From Pyxidicoccus xibeiensis (lineage in GTDB: Bacteria > Myxococcota > Myxococcia > Myxococcales > Myxococcaceae), in NCBI RefSeq assembly GCF_024198175.1, contig NZ_JAJVKV010000010.1:1-64000 (forward strand): DNA of 64,000 nucleotides. Reading direction: 5' to 3'. Numbering within the stretch: the stretch's first letter is position 1; every line of letters starts with the position of its first letter. This document shows positions 1 to 8,581 of this stretch, in pieces. The position numbers and the translations under genes were made by a program. The notes under the pieces are model-generated. The model did not search any database. It was not told where the DNA came from and worked only from the letters and a program-made list of their open reading frames with translations.

Positions 1-622
1 TGCGCTGGGGGGTGGGGATGTAGCTGTCCACCGCCTCCATCAGCTTCAGGATGGACGGCTCGCCGATGTCGCTGGTGTCGCCCTCGAGCGCCTTGAGCGC
101 CGAGCCGGGGACGATGGGGATGCTGTCACCCGGGAAGTCGTACTTCTTGAGCAGGTCCCGGACTTCCATCTCCACGAGCTCGCGCAGCTCGGGGTCGTCC
201 AGCATGTCCACCTTGTTCAGGAAGACGACGATGTAGGGCACGCCGACCTGGCGGGCCAGCAGGATGTGCTCGCGCGTCTGGGGCATCGGGCCGTCGGCGG
301 CCGACACCACCAGGATGGCGCCGTCCATCTGCGCCGCGCCGGTGATCATGTTCTTCACGTAGTCGGCGTGACCCGGGCAGTCGACGTGGGCGTAGTGACG
401 GTTCTTCGTCTGGTACTCCACGTGCGCGGTGGAGATGGTGATACCGCGCTCACGCTCCTCCGGCGCCTTGTCGATCTGGTCGTACGCCATGAACGTGGCG
501 CCGCCCGTCTTCGCCAGCACCTTGGTGATGGCGGCCGTCAGCGACGTCTTGCCGTGGTCCACGTGTCCGATCGTGCCGATGTTCACGTGGGGCTTGTTAC
601 GCTCGAACTTCTCCTTGGCCAT
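1..622 (-). CDS. tuf: Elongation factor Tu (partial, cut by window edge)
   Basis: N-terminal ~207 residues of EF-Tu, the GTPase that carries aminoacyl-tRNA to the ribosomal A site. Visible motifs are the P-loop GHVDHGKT near residues 18-25, DCPGH of switch II and NKVD of the guanine-specificity loop, at the usual spacing; domains 2 and 3 lie beyond the window edge. The start is fixed by MAKEKFERNKPH and by GAGGAG a few bases upstream of the ATG. It is the last gene seen of an operon headed by four tRNA genes, the same arrangement as Escherichia coli thrU-tyrU-glyT-thrT-tufB, so tufB is the likely equivalent. Only 17 bases separate it from the tRNA-Thr(GGT) gene. Identity is certain; whether a second tuf copy exists cannot be seen here. 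Confidence 0.97.
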   Translation of the reverse strand, partial: MAKEKFERNKPHVNIGTIGHVDHGKTSLTAAITKVLAKTGGATFMAYDQIDKAPEERERGITISTAHVEYQTKNRHYAHVDCPGHADYVKNMITGAAQMDGAILVVSAADGPMPQTREHILLARQVGVPYIVVFLNKVDMLDDPELRELVEMEVRDLLKKYDFPGDSIPIVPGSALKALEGDTSDIGEPSILKLMEAVDSYIPTPQR

Positions 623-639
623 GACACTCCTCTAAAAAA

Positions 640-715
<76 letters not shown>

Positions 716-741
716 TTGGCGATGCTGTGGACTACAACGGT

Positions 742-819
<78 letters not shown>

Positions 820-826
820 TGCCGAG

Positions 827-909
827 TGGAGGGAGGTGGATTCGAACCACCGAAGGCGTGAACCGGCAGATTTACAGTCTGCTCCCTTTGGCCGCTTGGG
901 TATCCCTCC
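827..909 (-). tRNA. tRNA-Tyr(GTA)
   Basis: Class II tRNA with a long variable arm. Acceptor GGAGGGA pairs with TCCCTCC, discriminator A, anticodon loop CTGTAAA (anticodon GTA, reads TAC/TAT). CCA is not encoded (CTC follows the discriminator). Corresponds to E. coli tyrU. Confidence 0.95.
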
Positions 910-978
910 ATATTCTCTTGCCATCTACTGCACTTCGGCACTGCATCCCGGGCCCTCATCCGCGGCCCCGTCCTACCT

Positions 979-1051
979 GGCCGGCGGCGGGACTTGAACC
1001 CGCGACCTACTGATTACAAATCAGTTGCTCTACCGACTGAGCTACACCGGC
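979..1051 (-). tRNA. tRNA-Thr(TGT)
   Basis: First tRNA of the operon. Acceptor GCCGGTG pairs with CGCCGGC (one G-T pair), anticodon loop TTTGTAA gives TGT (reads ACA/ACG), T-arm GCGGG/CCCGC. CCA is not encoded, and the base at the discriminator position reads C, which is unusual for a tRNA-Thr. Corresponds to E. coli thrU. Confidence 0.93.
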
Positions 1052-1132
1052 ACTCATCGGCTACTGCCACCGCCGCCCTGCCCGACTTCAGCGGAACCGT
1101 CGACCACCCGGCACCGCCCTGAGAGGGGCGCC

Positions 1133-1161
1133 CTTTTAAAAGTCCCCACCGCCCAAGTCAA
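1133..1161 (-). promoter_or_regulatory. Sigma-70-type promoter of the tRNA-tuf operon
   Basis: Reading the minus strand: -35 TTGACT, a 17-base spacer, -10 TAAAAG, then a G/C-only discriminator (GGCGCCCC). Transcription would begin about 75 bases before the first tRNA. A G/C-rich discriminator is typical of stable-RNA promoters under stringent (ppGpp/DksA) control; that control is inferred here. Confidence 0.6.
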
Positions 1162-1186
1162 GGACATTGATCCCTTTGGACGGCGG

Positions 1187-2083
1187 CTACCGGACAGCGG
1201 CGTTCCCCCGCTGGCGGGCGACCTCGTATAGCAGAATGCCCGCCGAAACGGACGCATTCAGTGAACCGACCTGACCAGTCATCGGAATCCTGAGTCGGAA
1301 GTCGCAGTGCTTCAGGACGCCTTCCCGGACGCCTGCTCCCTCGGCGCCCACCACCAGGGCCAGGGGGCCGTCCAGCCGGGCGCTCCACATGGGCTCGGTG
1401 GCCTCCACGTCCGCCGCGGCCACCCACAGGCCGGCCTCCTTCAGCTCTTCCAGCGCGCGGGACACGTTCACCACGCGGGCGATGAGGCAGTGCTCCACCG
1501 CGCCGGCGGAGGCCTTGGCCACGGTGCCCGTCACCTGCACCGCCCGGTCCTTGGCAATCACGACGCCGTGCGCGCCCAGCGCGTTGGCCGAGCGGATGAT
1601 GGCGCCCAGGTTGTGCGGGTCCTGGATGCCGTCCAGCACCACCACCAGCGGAGGCTGGCCGCTGGCCTTGGCGGCCTCCAGCACGTCCTCCAGCTCGGCG
1701 TACTTGTAGCCGCGCAGCTCCACCACCACGCCCTGGTGCACGCCGCCCTCGGCCAGCGAGGCCAGCCGCTCGCGCGTCACCTTCTCCACCCGGATGCCGG
1801 CATCGCGCGCCCGGCTGAGCAGCTCGCCGGCCGCCCGGGCCCCGAGCTGGCCTTCCACCAGGAACAGCCGCTCCACCTCGTCCGGCTTGGCCCGCAGGGC
1901 CTCGAGAGCGGGATTCACGCCGTACACGAAGCGCTGGTGCGACTCTCCGCCGCCCCGCTCCCGGCGCTCCCCTTCTCCCCGGCGCTCGCCACCCTCCCGA
2001 CGTTCGCCACCTTCCCGCCGCTCACCGCGCTCGGCACCGCCCCGCTCGCCGCGGGCCCTGGGGGGACGCTCTCTCGTAGCCAC
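1187..2083 (-). CDS. rlmB: 23S rRNA (guanosine-2'-O)-methyltransferase, RlmB/TrmH family
   Basis: SpoU/TrmH-class (SPOUT, knotted fold) RNA methyltransferase; RlmB methylates the ribose of G2251 in the 23S P-loop. After a ~50-residue Arg/Glu/Gly-rich N-terminal extension comes the substrate-binding domain (from YGVNPALEAL, residue ~54) and the catalytic domain with DGIQDPHNLGAIIRSA (motif 1, asparagine and arginine present), VVGAEGAGV (motif 2) and IPMTGQVGSLNASVS (motif 3). At 298 residues it is longer than E. coli RlmB (~243), the excess being the charged repeat. Its start abuts the stop of the upstream DsbD-N-like gene. Assignment to RlmB rather than another TrmH paralogue is inferred from the substrate domain and the motif-3 wording. 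Confidence 0.9.
   Translation of the reverse strand: MATRERPPRARGERGGAERGERREGGERREGGERRGEGERRERGGGESHQRFVYGVNPALEALRAKPDEVERLFLVEGQLGARAAGELLSRARDAGIRVEKVTRERLASLAEGGVHQGVVVELRGYKYAELEDVLEAAKASGQPPLVVVLDGIQDPHNLGAIIRSANALGAHGVVIAKDRAVQVTGTVAKASAGAVEHCLIARVVNVSRALEELKEAGLWVAAADVEATEPMWSARLDGPLALVVGAEGAGVREGVLKHCDFRLRIPMTGQVGSLNASVSAGILLYEVARQRGNAAVR
1955..2062 (-). repeat. Degenerate short tandem repeat coding an Arg/Glu/Gly-rich N-terminus
   Basis: Within the rlmB reading frame an ERREGG-like unit is repeated several times, encoded by imperfect copies of a short G/C-rich word. It lies before the folded substrate-binding domain, so it probably forms a disordered, charged tail that could touch RNA. 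Copy number may differ between strains. Confidence 0.6.
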
Positions 2084-2533
2084 CTAGAGGACCTCGACGG
2101 GAAGGGAGACCGTCTTCTGCTGACGGGCGCAGATCTTCTCCGTGCAGATGAAGAACACGAGCTTCGCGTCCACCGTGCCCTTGCCCGCGGCGGAGGCCGT
2201 GAGGGGGATCTCGAAGCGCGGGTCGACGAACTCCTGGCCCGCGGCCTTCTTCGCCACCGAGTCCTCGCGGCCCAGCTTCTCCTTCGCGGGAGCCACCTGG
2301 GTGCCCTTCACCTCGAGCTTCAGCGGGGCCTCTTCGGAGACGTGGGCCCCGGGCTTGGACTTGATGGAGAGGACGAAGACGCCCTTCTCCCCCGCCTTCA
2401 CCTGCGTGGAGGTGCCCTCGGTGGACACCTCGTAGAGGGTGGTGGGGTCCACGTCGTCGGCGAACGCGGGGGCCGCCCAGGCAAGGGCCGCCAGCAGCGC
2501 GGCGACAGGGGTGAAGCGGTGGGTGCGCGTCAT
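2084..2533 (-). CDS. Secreted protein resembling the DsbD N-terminal (alpha) domain
   Basis: 149 residues. The first ~25 are a Sec signal peptide (MTRTHRF, a hydrophobic Leu/Ala core, then AFA), so the mature protein is periplasmic or outer-surface. The C-terminal FFICTEKICARQQKTVSLPV resembles the cysteine pair and following KTV-LP strand of the N-terminal domain of the thiol:disulphide reductase DsbD (CADAGFC...ETKTVPL). No DsbD membrane or thioredoxin domain follows. The start is the ATG before TRTHRF; longer readings lack a signal peptide. It ends where rlmB begins. A redox role is inference from the two cysteines. Confidence 0.65.
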   Translation of the reverse strand: MTRTHRFTPVAALLAALAWAAPAFADDVDPTTLYEVSTEGTSTQVKAGEKGVFVLSIKSKPGAHVSEEAPLKLEVKGTQVAPAKEKLGREDSVAKKAAGQEFVDPRFEIPLTASAAGKGTVDAKLVFFICTEKICARQQKTVSLPVEVL

Positions 2534-2598
2534 AAAGTCGTCTCCTCGAATCGGGTGCTGCGTATCACGCCCCGTGACGGCGGGGGCCGCCTTTCTCT

Positions 2599-3594
2599 TC
2601 AACCTCCGGCGCTGGCCTTGACGGGGCGGCCGTTGCCCTTCCGGTTGGAAGCCCCGGGAGGCAGGGGCGGCAGCGGGAGGGGCGCGGGAGGAGACAGGTC
2701 CGGAACGGACACCGGAGGTGCCCCGGCCGCCAGGGCCTCCGCGCGGGCAATGATGAGGGTGGCCAGGTCCATGCCCGTGGCGGCCTCCATCTCCGGGAGC
2801 GCGGGGGAGCTGTTCACCTCGAAGACCTTGGGCTGGCCCTGCACGTCCAGCATGTCCACCGCCGCCACCTCCAGCCCGACCAGCCGGGTGGCCTTCTCCG
2901 CGATGGCGCGCTGGCCAGGCGACAGCTCGATGGCCTCCAGGCGTGCGCCCTTGTTGAGGGTGTGCGCCAGACGGCCGGGACGCGGCCTGCGGCGCACCGC
3001 GGCCACCGCCTGTCCGCCGACCACGAGCACCCGCACGTCCTGGCCGGAGCTCTTCACGTACTCCTGCATGACGAGGTTGTGGCCCAGGCCCAGCACGGCC
3101 TCGAGGGCGGCCTCCAGCGACTGGAGGCTCTCGCACACCATGACGCCGTGCTTCTCCTGGCCCTGCAGCAGCTTCACCAGCACCGGCACGCCGCCGACCA
3201 GGCCCACCATCGACTTGAGGTGAGCGGCGTCACGCGCCATCACCGTGGAGGGGATGCTGATGCCGTGCGCGGACAGCAGCTGCAGCGAGCGCATCTTGTT
3301 GCGCGACTGCGCAATCGCCTGCGCGTGATTCACCAACGGCACCCCCGACAGGCCGAACTGGTTCACCACCGCGAGGCCATACGTGTTGATGGACTGGGCG
3401 ATGCGCGGGAGGACGACGTCGGTGGGGGCCAGCTTCTTGCGGTCGTAGTAGAGCGTGGTGCTGGGCCCGTCCAGGTGCATCTGCACCCGGAGCGGGTTGA
3501 GCACCCGGACCCGGTGCCCCCGCGCGCGGCCCACCTCGACGAGGCGTCGGGTGGACGGGATGGAAGCGGAGCGCGAGAGGATGGTGGCTTTCAT
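2599..3594 (-). CDS. rimK: RimK-type ATP-grasp ligase
   Basis: 331 residues. ATP-grasp ligase of the RimK family, whose E. coli member adds glutamates to the C-terminus of ribosomal protein S6. The opening strand MKATILSRSAS..STRRL and PRIAQSINTYGLAVV match the RimK N-terminal domain; QEYVKSSGQDVRVLVVGG and VDMLDVQGQPKVFEVNSSP supply the nucleotide and Mg-binding strands. The C-terminal ~45 residues are Pro/Ala-rich and not part of the fold. Related enzymes make other amide bonds (poly-glutamate, lysine biosynthesis), so S6 is only the default substrate. It lies 65 bases upstream of the DsbD-N-like gene and is probably co-transcribed with it. Confidence 0.85.
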   Translation of the reverse strand: MKATILSRSASIPSTRRLVEVGRARGHRVRVLNPLRVQMHLDGPSTTLYYDRKKLAPTDVVLPRIAQSINTYGLAVVNQFGLSGVPLVNHAQAIAQSRNKMRSLQLLSAHGISIPSTVMARDAAHLKSMVGLVGGVPVLVKLLQGQEKHGVMVCESLQSLEAALEAVLGLGHNLVMQEYVKSSGQDVRVLVVGGQAVAAVRRRPRPGRLAHTLNKGARLEAIELSPGQRAIAEKATRLVGLEVAAVDMLDVQGQPKVFEVNSSPALPEMEAATGMDLATLIIARAEALAAGAPPVSVPDLSPPAPLPLPPLPPGASNRKGNGRPVKASAGG

Positions 3595-3672
3595 GGGCGG
3601 GGCGGCCGGACCGGGCGACGGACCTATAATCCTCGCCCAGGGCCGGGTAAAGCCGCCCCGCGACCAGCCAGG

Positions 3673-4950
3673 CTAGCGCTGGCGGATTGCCCGGATCTCG
3701 ATGTTCACCGGCGCGTCCGGCGTGGACGCCTTGATGCGCTCGCAGGTCGCACCGTTGAAGAGCACGCCGCCGTTCGCCTCCACGTTGGCGTCCCACGTGG
3801 TCGGGCCGGCCGCGGTGCGCTCACCATCGATGTAGACGACGATGAGCTTGCTGTCGGTAGGCAGCTGCGAGGGGTCCATCCGGATGAGGCAGGGCTCCGG
3901 GTTGACGACCTTCTTGCTGATGGCCTCCAGCGCCTGGGCCAGCTCCGCCTGGTTGCCCGCCTGGTAGAAGCCCCGCTGGCACAGCCGCGTGTTGGGGTCG
4001 CACGGGTCGTTCGGGCCGCACGACGTCTGGCCCGCCTCGCACGTCCGGGCGAAGCCGCCGGCCCGGGCCATGGCGTCCAGCACCGCGGGGCCATTGCCAC
4101 CGGCCGTCTCCGCGCCGAAGCCGATGACGATGGTGGTGATGTCCTTCGCCTTCAGCTCCTGCACCGCCTGCACGGAGGCGTCCATGTCCAGGCAGCCGCT
4201 GCGCACGAAGCTGCCCGTGCACGCCGACACGCCCGTCTGCGTGCACTTGCACGCCGCGCTGGTGCCGTCGTTGACATTCTGCGGGTTGCAGTTGGGCAGG
4301 CCGTCCGTCAGGAGGATGACGAAGTCCGTGCGGTCCTCGGACTGCATCGCCTCCAGGTTCCCCACGAAGCGCAGGCTCAGGCTGGTGGGCGTACCGCCCG
4401 AGGGATTGCCCTGACCGAAGTTGGGGATGCCCTGGATGATGGCGTTGATGTCGTTCGCGTGCGCCAGCAGGCCCGCCTCGTCCTCGACCTGCGCGAGCGG
4501 CTTGCGCACCGAGTTCGCCGTGGAGGGATTGCAGGACACGGCGCTCGAGGTGGAGCCGCCCGTCTCGGGATAGGTGGTCAGGCCGAAGCGGACGTAGCGG
4601 CCGCTGTCCGCGAGGAAGTCGGGAACCGCGGCCTGCAGCTCCGTCCACCGCGTGGGGCAGATGCGGGTGTCGCACGGACTCGACGTGCCGCAGACCACCA
4701 TCTCGTCACCGTCCTCGACGAGGCAGCTGGGGTTGCTCTTGTTCACCGGGTCCGTCATGGAGCCGGAGGTGTCCACCAGCATCATGATGTTCGGCTTGCG
4801 GCCACGCGCAGTGATCGTCTCCTCCACCGTCGTCTGAGCGATGGCGAGCGGCTCCACCGGCTCGAAGTCGTAGGTCTGACAGCCCGCGACGAGGGCACCC
4901 GAGAAGGTGCCAAGGGCGAGGGCGCTCAGGAGGGTCAACTTGGCGCGCAT
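3673..4950 (-). CDS. VWA-domain lipoprotein
   Basis: 425 residues. Starts MRAKLTLLSALALG with a lipobox ending at Cys24 (ALVAGC), so it is an exported lipoprotein. A von Willebrand A domain begins near residue 54; the metal-ion-dependent adhesion site DTSGS sits at 60-64, with a later strand FVILLTDGLPNC giving the second metal ligand. Many cysteines (CLVEDGDEMVVC, CNPQNV, CTQTGVSAC) suggest disulphides. Such VWA lipoproteins are abundant in myxobacteria and usually bind protein partners through the metal site; the partner is unknown. An in-frame reading begins 141 bases earlier but lacks a signal peptide at its N-terminus, so the ATG at 4950 was chosen. Confidence 0.8.
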   Translation of the reverse strand: MRAKLTLLSALALGTFSGALVAGCQTYDFEPVEPLAIAQTTVEETITARGRKPNIMMLVDTSGSMTDPVNKSNPSCLVEDGDEMVVCGTSSPCDTRICPTRWTELQAAVPDFLADSGRYVRFGLTTYPETGGSTSSAVSCNPSTANSVRKPLAQVEDEAGLLAHANDINAIIQGIPNFGQGNPSGGTPTSLSLRFVGNLEAMQSEDRTDFVILLTDGLPNCNPQNVNDGTSAACKCTQTGVSACTGSFVRSGCLDMDASVQAVQELKAKDITTIVIGFGAETAGGNGPAVLDAMARAGGFARTCEAGQTSCGPNDPCDPNTRLCQRGFYQAGNQAELAQALEAISKKVVNPEPCLIRMDPSQLPTDSKLIVVYIDGERTAAGPTTWDANVEANGGVLFNGATCERIKASTPDAPVNIEIRAIRQR

Positions 4951-5157
4951 AGATGGGGGTTCCTTCTGCTTCTTGAGGGGGACGCGAGCTGCTGCGTATC
5001 GACAGAGTACCGCGTCATTCCCGCAGGAGGCTACAGCATTGCCGGACAGGGGCCCGGTCGTCCGGATGCTGCCGGGACGATACAACCACACCCGATATCA
5101 ACACAGGCAGGCGCCGCGTAGCAGACACACCCACCCGACCGGAGGGCAGGTGCGGGC

Positions 5158-5550
5158 CTACAGCGCGAGGGTGCGTGCGCCCTCGGTGAGACGCCACAAC
5201 GAGGCAAGCCCCATCACCTCATCGAGCCTGTCTCGCAGGTCTTCCGGGTCAAAGCCGCAAATCCGCACCGTGGTGTCGCAGGCGATGAGCTTCGCGCCCA
5301 GGGCACGTGCCTCTTCCAGCATGCGCGCCGGGGGCAGCACTCCCAGTTGCTCCGCCCGTGTGAGCGCTTCTCGCTCACGCTCGGTGTGTGGCAGGCCGAA
5401 GCCTCCGCTCGCGAGCTGGCGCAGCGCATCGAAGGCGAAGACGAAGTACACCTCGTCGCCCATGGCCACGGCGGTAATCCCCATGGAGGCGGCCTGGAAG
5501 GCCGGCTCATACGTGGCGTGCTGGAGGAAGAAGAAGACGCGTCCGGCCAT
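5158..5550 (-). CDS. DsrE/DsrF-like protein
   Basis: 130 residues, no signal peptide. The order FFFLQHATYEPAFQAASMGITAVAMGDEVYFVFAFDAL, a loop, then RALGAKLIACDTTVRICGF follows the DsrE/YchN fold, with a cysteine after LIA at the place of the DsrE active-site cysteine (and a second in RICGF). Family members relay sulphur or bind small ligands. It stands alone, 207 bases from the VWA gene, so no pathway is implied. Function unknown. Confidence 0.6.
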   Translation of the reverse strand: MAGRVFFFLQHATYEPAFQAASMGITAVAMGDEVYFVFAFDALRQLASGGFGLPHTEREREALTRAEQLGVLPPARMLEEARALGAKLIACDTTVRICGFDPEDLRDRLDEVMGLASLWRLTEGARTLAL

Positions 5551-5631
5551 GGCGGGAGGACCATACCGGGGTTCGAGTCCGGAGGGTCAATCGGCGTATA
5601 ACCCGGGGAGTCACCCTTCCGGGGAGCCCCC

Positions 5632-6279
5632 ATGCCGACACCCCTGCCCCCTCGTTCCGGGGCCGTCCCTCCTCGCGGTGCCCGTAGCTCGCGGCGTCGC
5701 GCGTGGCATGCAGTGGTCGGCGCCGTGCTGCTCGCCGGCTCCAGCGGCGTGGCCGTGGCGCACACGCGCTTCGCCGTCGAGTCACCTCCCGCGTCCCCTG
5801 CCCCCTCGGGCGACCTGCGCGCGCGGGTGCTGGACCTGCTCGCCCGCTCGTCGGGCGGTGCGCGCGAGGAGGCCTGGCGCCGGCTGGGCCCCGAGGCCGT
5901 CCCCGTGCTCACCGCGCTCGCAGTGGACCGCGCCACGCCCACCGCGCAGCGTGCGCTGGCCCTGACGTCGCTGGCCCTGGTGGACCCGACGTGCGGCGCC
6001 GGCTCCATCCGAGAGGTGCTGGAGGACGCGCGGGCTCCAGCGGACGTGCGTGCCAGCGCGGCGGCGGCGCTGGCCCGGTGCCTGGGGCTGGAGGCCATCC
6101 CCACCCTCATCACCCGGCTGAAGGACCGCGAGGACCGCGTGCGCGAGGCGGTGGCGGTGTCGCTCGGGAGGCTGGGCGGCCAGCAGGCACGCCAGGCGCT
6201 GGAGGATCAGCTGCCCATGGAGGAGCAGCCCCTCGTCCGCGAGGCGCTCCAGCGCGGGCTCACCCTCGTGGAGCCCTGA
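5632..6279 (+). CDS. Exported HEAT-repeat protein
   Basis: 215 residues. A basic N-terminus and a hydrophobic stretch (VVGAVLLAGSSGVAVAH, about 27-44) form a signal peptide or anchor. The remainder is made of paired helices of HEAT/PBS-lyase type: DVRASAAAALARCLGLEAIPTLITRLKD followed by REAVAVSLGRLGGQQA. HEAT repeats form curved protein-binding solenoids. The preceding region has few start options; ATG 5632 follows GGGGAG. Partner unknown. Confidence 0.65.
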   Translation: MPTPLPPRSGAVPPRGARSSRRRAWHAVVGAVLLAGSSGVAVAHTRFAVESPPASPAPSGDLRARVLDLLARSSGGAREEAWRRLGPEAVPVLTALAVDRATPTAQRALALTSLALVDPTCGAGSIREVLEDARAPADVRASAAAALARCLGLEAIPTLITRLKDREDRVREAVAVSLGRLGGQQARQALEDQLPMEEQPLVREALQRGLTLVEP

Positions 6280-6321
6280 AGACGGACTTCCGGGCTCGCG
6301 TCGGCCCGGAGCTTCCGTTAC

Positions 6322-7026
6322 ATGGGGGCCATGCGGCCTACCGTCCTCCTCTTCGACATCGATGGCACCCTCATCTCCAGCGGAGGCGCGGGGCGCCGCT
6401 CCATGGACGTCGCCTTCGAGCAGTTGCACGGCCGCCGGGATGCGTGCGACTCCTTCAGCATGGCCGGGATGACCGACCGCGCCATCGTCCGCAAGGCCCT
6501 GCGCATCATCGGCGCGGAGGACTCGCCAGAGGCCATCGACGCGGTCATCGCCGCGTACCTCGCGCACCTCGCCCTGGAGGTGCACAAGGCGGATGACCAG
6601 AGCTACCGCGTGTTCCCCGGCATGCGCGAGGCCGTGAAGGCGGCCCGCCTGCGCGAGGGCTTCGCCGTGGGGCTGGGCACCGGCAACGTGCGCCAGGGCG
6701 CCCGCGTGAAGCTGGAGCGCGTGGCCATCTACGACCAGTTCGACTTCGGCGGCTTCGGCTGCGACCACGAGGACCGCGTGGAGCTCATCCGCTGCGGCGC
6801 GAAGGCCGGCGCGGCCCGGCTGGGCGCGCCCCTGGAGGAGTGCCGCGTGGTCGTCATCGGCGACACGCCCAAGGACGTGCACGCGGCCCGGGGCATCGGC
6901 GCCGAGTGCATCGGCGTGGGCACCGGCTCCTACACCGCCCAGGACCTGCTGGACGCCGGCGCCAACGTCGCCTACCCCGACTTCTCGCACCCGGAGGCGC
7001 TGACGGTGCTGCTCGGAGGACGCTGA
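6322..7026 (+). CDS. HAD-superfamily phosphatase (phosphoglycolate phosphatase-like)
   Basis: 234 residues. All four HAD motifs are present: FDIDGTL (nucleophile and general acid aspartates), GTGN for motif II, a lysine before motif IV, and VVIGDTPKDVHAA (acidic motif IV). The helical cap inserted after motif I (FEQLHGRRDACDSFSMAGMTDRAI) is of the C1 type, as in Gph and PpaX. Substrate cannot be told; phosphoglycolate or another small phosphate is likely. The start may instead be the third-codon-later ATG (MRPTV, 6331), which begins directly at the first strand. Confidence 0.8.
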   Translation: MGAMRPTVLLFDIDGTLISSGGAGRRSMDVAFEQLHGRRDACDSFSMAGMTDRAIVRKALRIIGAEDSPEAIDAVIAAYLAHLALEVHKADDQSYRVFPGMREAVKAARLREGFAVGLGTGNVRQGARVKLERVAIYDQFDFGGFGCDHEDRVELIRCGAKAGAARLGAPLEECRVVVIGDTPKDVHAARGIGAECIGVGTGSYTAQDLLDAGANVAYPDFSHPEALTVLLGGR

Positions 7027-7098
7027 GCCCCTGACCGGCCGCTCCGCGCGGAGCGCCGGGTGTGCTATCTCCCGCCGCCCTTCCGAGGAGCCCGTCGC

Positions 7099-8538
7099 AT
7101 GTCGTCCACGCTCGAGTCGTATGAGCTCATCCGCTTCGCCGAGGCCTTCGAGGCCCGGCTCGCCACCGCGGGGGAGATGCTCGCGGGCCGGCCCGGCCTG
7201 GAGCCCGAGAAGGGCTGGCTGGCCGCCGCCCTGGAGCTGGTGCGCACCACGCGCGCGCCCTCCGGTGACGTGCTGGACCGGGTGAAGGACCTGCCCGAGC
7301 TGGAGGAGGCCCGCGAGGAGTTCGGCTACCACCAGTTGGGCCTGTGGGTGGATGCCCTGGAGAAGCTGCACGCCGGCATCACCTTCACCGCCAGCAGCCG
7401 CGCGCCCGTCATCGAGGCGCTGTTTCCGCACGTCAAGTTCGCCCAGCTGCGCCGCGCCCCCCGCGACACCATCCTCGAGTACGCCACGTCGTACGAGCGG
7501 CGCACGAAGAGCGCCTACGTGACGCGCATCTTCGCTCGCGACGACTTCGCCCTGGTGCGGCCGGTGATGGAGCAGGTGGCCGCGGCCCACGCGGCGTGGC
7601 GCTCCAGCCACGAGCCCGCCCCGCTGACTCCGGAGCAGGAGAACGTGCTGCGCGAGGAGCTGGTCGCGCTGGGCCGGAAGCTCGACGTGGCCCTGCGCCA
7701 GGCCCGCCTGCTGTCCGAGGCCGCGCTGGTGCCCGTGCCCAGTGTGCACGAGGCCGCCGGACTCTCCCTCAAGCCCAAGCGCCGCGCCGGACGCGGGCTG
7801 GGGCCGTCCGCCGACGAAGGCATGGGAGGCTTCAACGAAGAGCCCGTGGACTCCATGGAGCCGACCGAAGCGGAGCTCGCCGAGGTCGCCGCGCTGGATG
7901 CAGGCGGGGAGCCCATCAGGAGGGAGGCCGCCGCTCCGGCGTCCGGGGAGCTGGGTACAGCCCCGGAGGAAGAGGACCGCTCCGCCGACGAGCTGCCGAT
8001 GGATGACGCGGGTGCTGACGCCGCGGGGGCAGATGACGACTCCGGGAGCACCGTGAGCGAAGAAGGAAAGTCCGCGGCGGACGGAGACCTGGCCGCCACG
8101 GCCCCAGCGGCGGCTGAGCGCGCGACCGCTCCGCACGGAGGCACCGGCGCGCGTGGCTCCGCGTCGAACAAGTCCACCGCCTCCAGGCATGGGGGCGAAC
8201 CGGGCGAGGCTTCCGCCTCGGGCGCGACGGCGCATGGCCCGGCGCAGAACGGAGCCACCGCGTCGGCTGGCGGAGGCAAGGCGGCACGCTCGCGGGCCTC
8301 CGCGCCGCCGCCCACCGAGGCCCCGGTCCCAAGCGACACGGACGTCTCCACGGACACCACGGGTCAGGACAGCGCGCCCGAGCCCCGTGGTGCTCGCAAG
8401 GGTCGCAAGAAGGCGGAGGCCGCTCCCGCGTCCGAGGCAGAGGCCCCTGTCCCGGCCAGCACGGAGGCCCAGGCGCCTCGCGTGCGGAAGAAGAAGGCGG
8501 CGCCCGCTCCGGACGCTTCCGGATCCGATACACCCTGA
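7099..8538 (+). CDS. Uncharacterised protein with Ala/Glu/Pro-rich C-terminal half
   Basis: 479 residues, not recognised. Residues ~1-220 look helical and globular (ESYELIRFAEAFEARL, GYHQLGLWVDALEKLH, RDTILEYATSYERRTK). The remainder is low-complexity: Ala, Glu, Ser, Pro, ending in Lys-rich KKKAAPAP. No signal peptide or membrane segment. GAGGAG lies 8 bases before the chosen ATG; the longer reading from 7060 has none. It precedes hrpB by 43 bases and may be in the same transcript. Such basic/acidic tails are common in myxobacterial nucleic-acid-associated proteins, which is only a hint. Confidence 0.7.
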   Translation: MSSTLESYELIRFAEAFEARLATAGEMLAGRPGLEPEKGWLAAALELVRTTRAPSGDVLDRVKDLPELEEAREEFGYHQLGLWVDALEKLHAGITFTASSRAPVIEALFPHVKFAQLRRAPRDTILEYATSYERRTKSAYVTRIFARDDFALVRPVMEQVAAAHAAWRSSHEPAPLTPEQENVLREELVALGRKLDVALRQARLLSEAALVPVPSVHEAAGLSLKPKRRAGRGLGPSADEGMGGFNEEPVDSMEPTEAELAEVAALDAGGEPIRREAAAPASGELGTAPEEEDRSADELPMDDAGADAAGADDDSGSTVSEEGKSAADGDLAATAPAAAERATAPHGGTGARGSASNKSTASRHGGEPGEASASGATAHGPAQNGATASAGGGKAARSRASAPPPTEAPVPSDTDVSTDTTGQDSAPEPRGARKGRKKAEAAPASEAEAPVPASTEAQAPRVRKKKAAPAPDASGSDTP

Positions 8539-8581
8539 GCCCCGAGCGCCCCTCGGACCACGCCGTTAGAGGAACCCGGCC

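Noticed and set aside
1307..3223. Long open frame of 638 codons on the plus strand
   Set aside because: Opposite-strand shadow of rlmB, the DsbD-like and RimK-like genes; Ala/Gly/Arg/His-rich text without family motifs, as expected in high-GC DNA.
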